DNA from: Semisulcospira habei
Taxonomy: Eukaryota > Mollusca > Gastropoda > Semisulcospiridae
Length of the DNA stretch: 64,000 bases
NCBI GenBank assembly: GCA_036245525.1
Contig: BTPG01000003.1
Span: 193,111,021-193,175,020, forward strand
Direction: 5' to 3'
Shown one piece after another: positions 63,137 to 64,000 of this stretch. Each line of letters opens with the position of its first letter. Position 1 is the stretch's first letter. Made by a program: the position numbers and the translations under genes. The notes under the pieces were generated by a model. It searched no databases and was not told the origin of the DNA. It saw only the letters and a program-made list of their open reading frames with translations.

Positions 63137-64000
63137 CTGTGCACAAACAAGAAAAATACACATCAGCCACTGTATCAACCCTTTTAACCTGAAGCCGCAC
63201 TTCCCAAAATTTGGAGTTGTCACCTAAAGACTGTACCCACTACCAGTTGCAGAATACGGATCAAACATGACGATTCAAGGGTATTGCTAAATTTGCGAAT
63301 CAGGCACTACTCTTGACTTGTCATGGTTAATTCATCGTCTGCGGTAGTGCATTGGCGCTAAATGGGTTAAACGTTTCAATACATTGTGAAATGGACAGGT
63401 CACTGTTACAAAGGCAGATCCACACACAGGCATGAGATGATCACTGCATCATTGGTCACCTCTTAACCCAGATACTAGTAAATCTTATAGAAAAAAGGCT
63501 GGTCACATCTGAGAATCCAGCATGCAGCTGAGTCACATTCGTTAGATTTTCATAAACAAAACACACCAGGGGTCGAAATTAGCGCGTGCCCCGAGCCAAA
63601 TGCTACGAAAAATTACCTCGGGCACGCTAATCTGCCGTCTAGCGTGCCCGGTTGGCTCTCAAAAATAAGAAAAGAGAAGGGCAGATATCAAGGACAAGGT
63701 AGTTGGCATTGTTGACCAGCCACCAACACCGAAATACGTCGGCTGCTACGGCCATTGCTTCCGGTGTGTCGTCATGCAGAGCGGGCCTAATCCGTATTTT
63801 CGAACATGATCGCGCATGCGCTCTCCGATTGTTTAAGGCCAGACACGGTACCCCAAAAAGTCATTTTGGGTGTTCCTTAGTGTTTTTGGGTTGAGTGGAT
63901 TTTTGGGTTGTTTGAACTCCTTAGAACCGGGCCACAAACATAAAATATCCAAAAATACCTTTTATTTGCTGTAAAAAATAAATAAAGTGAAGCACCTGCT
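63137..64000. other. Upstream DNA of PUS7, no exon recognised
   Basis: Holds one MITE and, from about 63568, a sequence opening CAGGGGTCGAAATTAGCG that resembles a hAT terminus and contains short inverted CGGGCACGC / GCGTGCCCG motifs. I could not identify a further PUS7 exon or a promoter. Confidence 0.4.
63184..63370. mobile_element. Hairpin MITE (family beta) bounded by TTAA
   Basis: TTAACCTGAAGCCGCACTTC...GGCGCTAAATGGGTTAA, with a shortened hairpin GACGATTCAAGGGTATTGC. It lies upstream of the first PUS7 exon seen. Confidence 0.7.

Overview
The window is animal nuclear DNA: intron-rich, low gene density and packed with transposons. It most likely comes from a mollusc or other lophotrochozoan invertebrate. 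That placement is an inference from the two host genes and from the repeat types (DIRS-like, RTE-like and L2/CR1-like retroelements, a tRNA-derived SINE, many short hairpin elements). No single feature proves the species.

Two host genes lie tail to tail. On the plus strand, 3278-7991, are the last five coding exons of a filamin (end of repeat 22, repeat 23, hinge 2, repeat 24), with a candidate 3'UTR to about 9.54 kb. On the minus strand, 63136 down to 14294, is a PUS7 (TruD-family tRNA/mRNA pseudouridine synthase) gene of 15 exons. Every junction agrees in phase, and from the ATG at 63113 the exons join to 2028 nt (675 codons plus stop). The catalytic Asp exon (36453-36530) and the N-Y-Y-G exon (34200-34325) are intact.

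Most of the rest is mobile DNA. Seven DIRS-like tyrosine-recombinase retrotransposon copies (A to G) carry gag-like Cys/His, RT, RNase H and tyrosine recombinase remnants, inverted terminal repeats and, in five of them, a ~90-bp internal complementary region. A (1-3118, +) lies in a filamin intron. B (16.3-19.8 kb, +) and C (24.67-21.85 kb, -) lie in PUS7 intron 12, D (31.97-26.51 kb, -) in intron 10, E (43.47-36.56 kb, -) and F (43.48-51.41 kb, +) head to head in intron 5, and G (54.76-59.73 kb, mosaic, -) in intron 2. Thus the four largest PUS7 introns each hold a DIRS locus. All copies show frameshifts, stops or deletions.

Other insertions are an RTE-like LINE with an 11-bp target duplication (60878-62866), three L2/CR1-like LINE tails, a hAT-type element with a BED finger nested in F (47749-49016), and a SINE with a 12-bp target duplication (6887-7196). 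Introns and intergenic DNA also hold about 30 short elements built around near-perfect hairpins. Many are bounded by TTAA-CCC...GGG-TTAA, which suggests piggyBac-type MITEs. Tandem arrays include a 60-bp satellite in a filamin intron, a 21-bp minisatellite next to a PUS7 exon and a (TG)n tract.

The strongest candidates for something little described are the hairpin-MITE families, the head-to-head DIRS pair, the block of alternating inverted arms with unidentified reading frames at 55.3-59.1 kb, and an acidic low-complexity insertion in PUS7.
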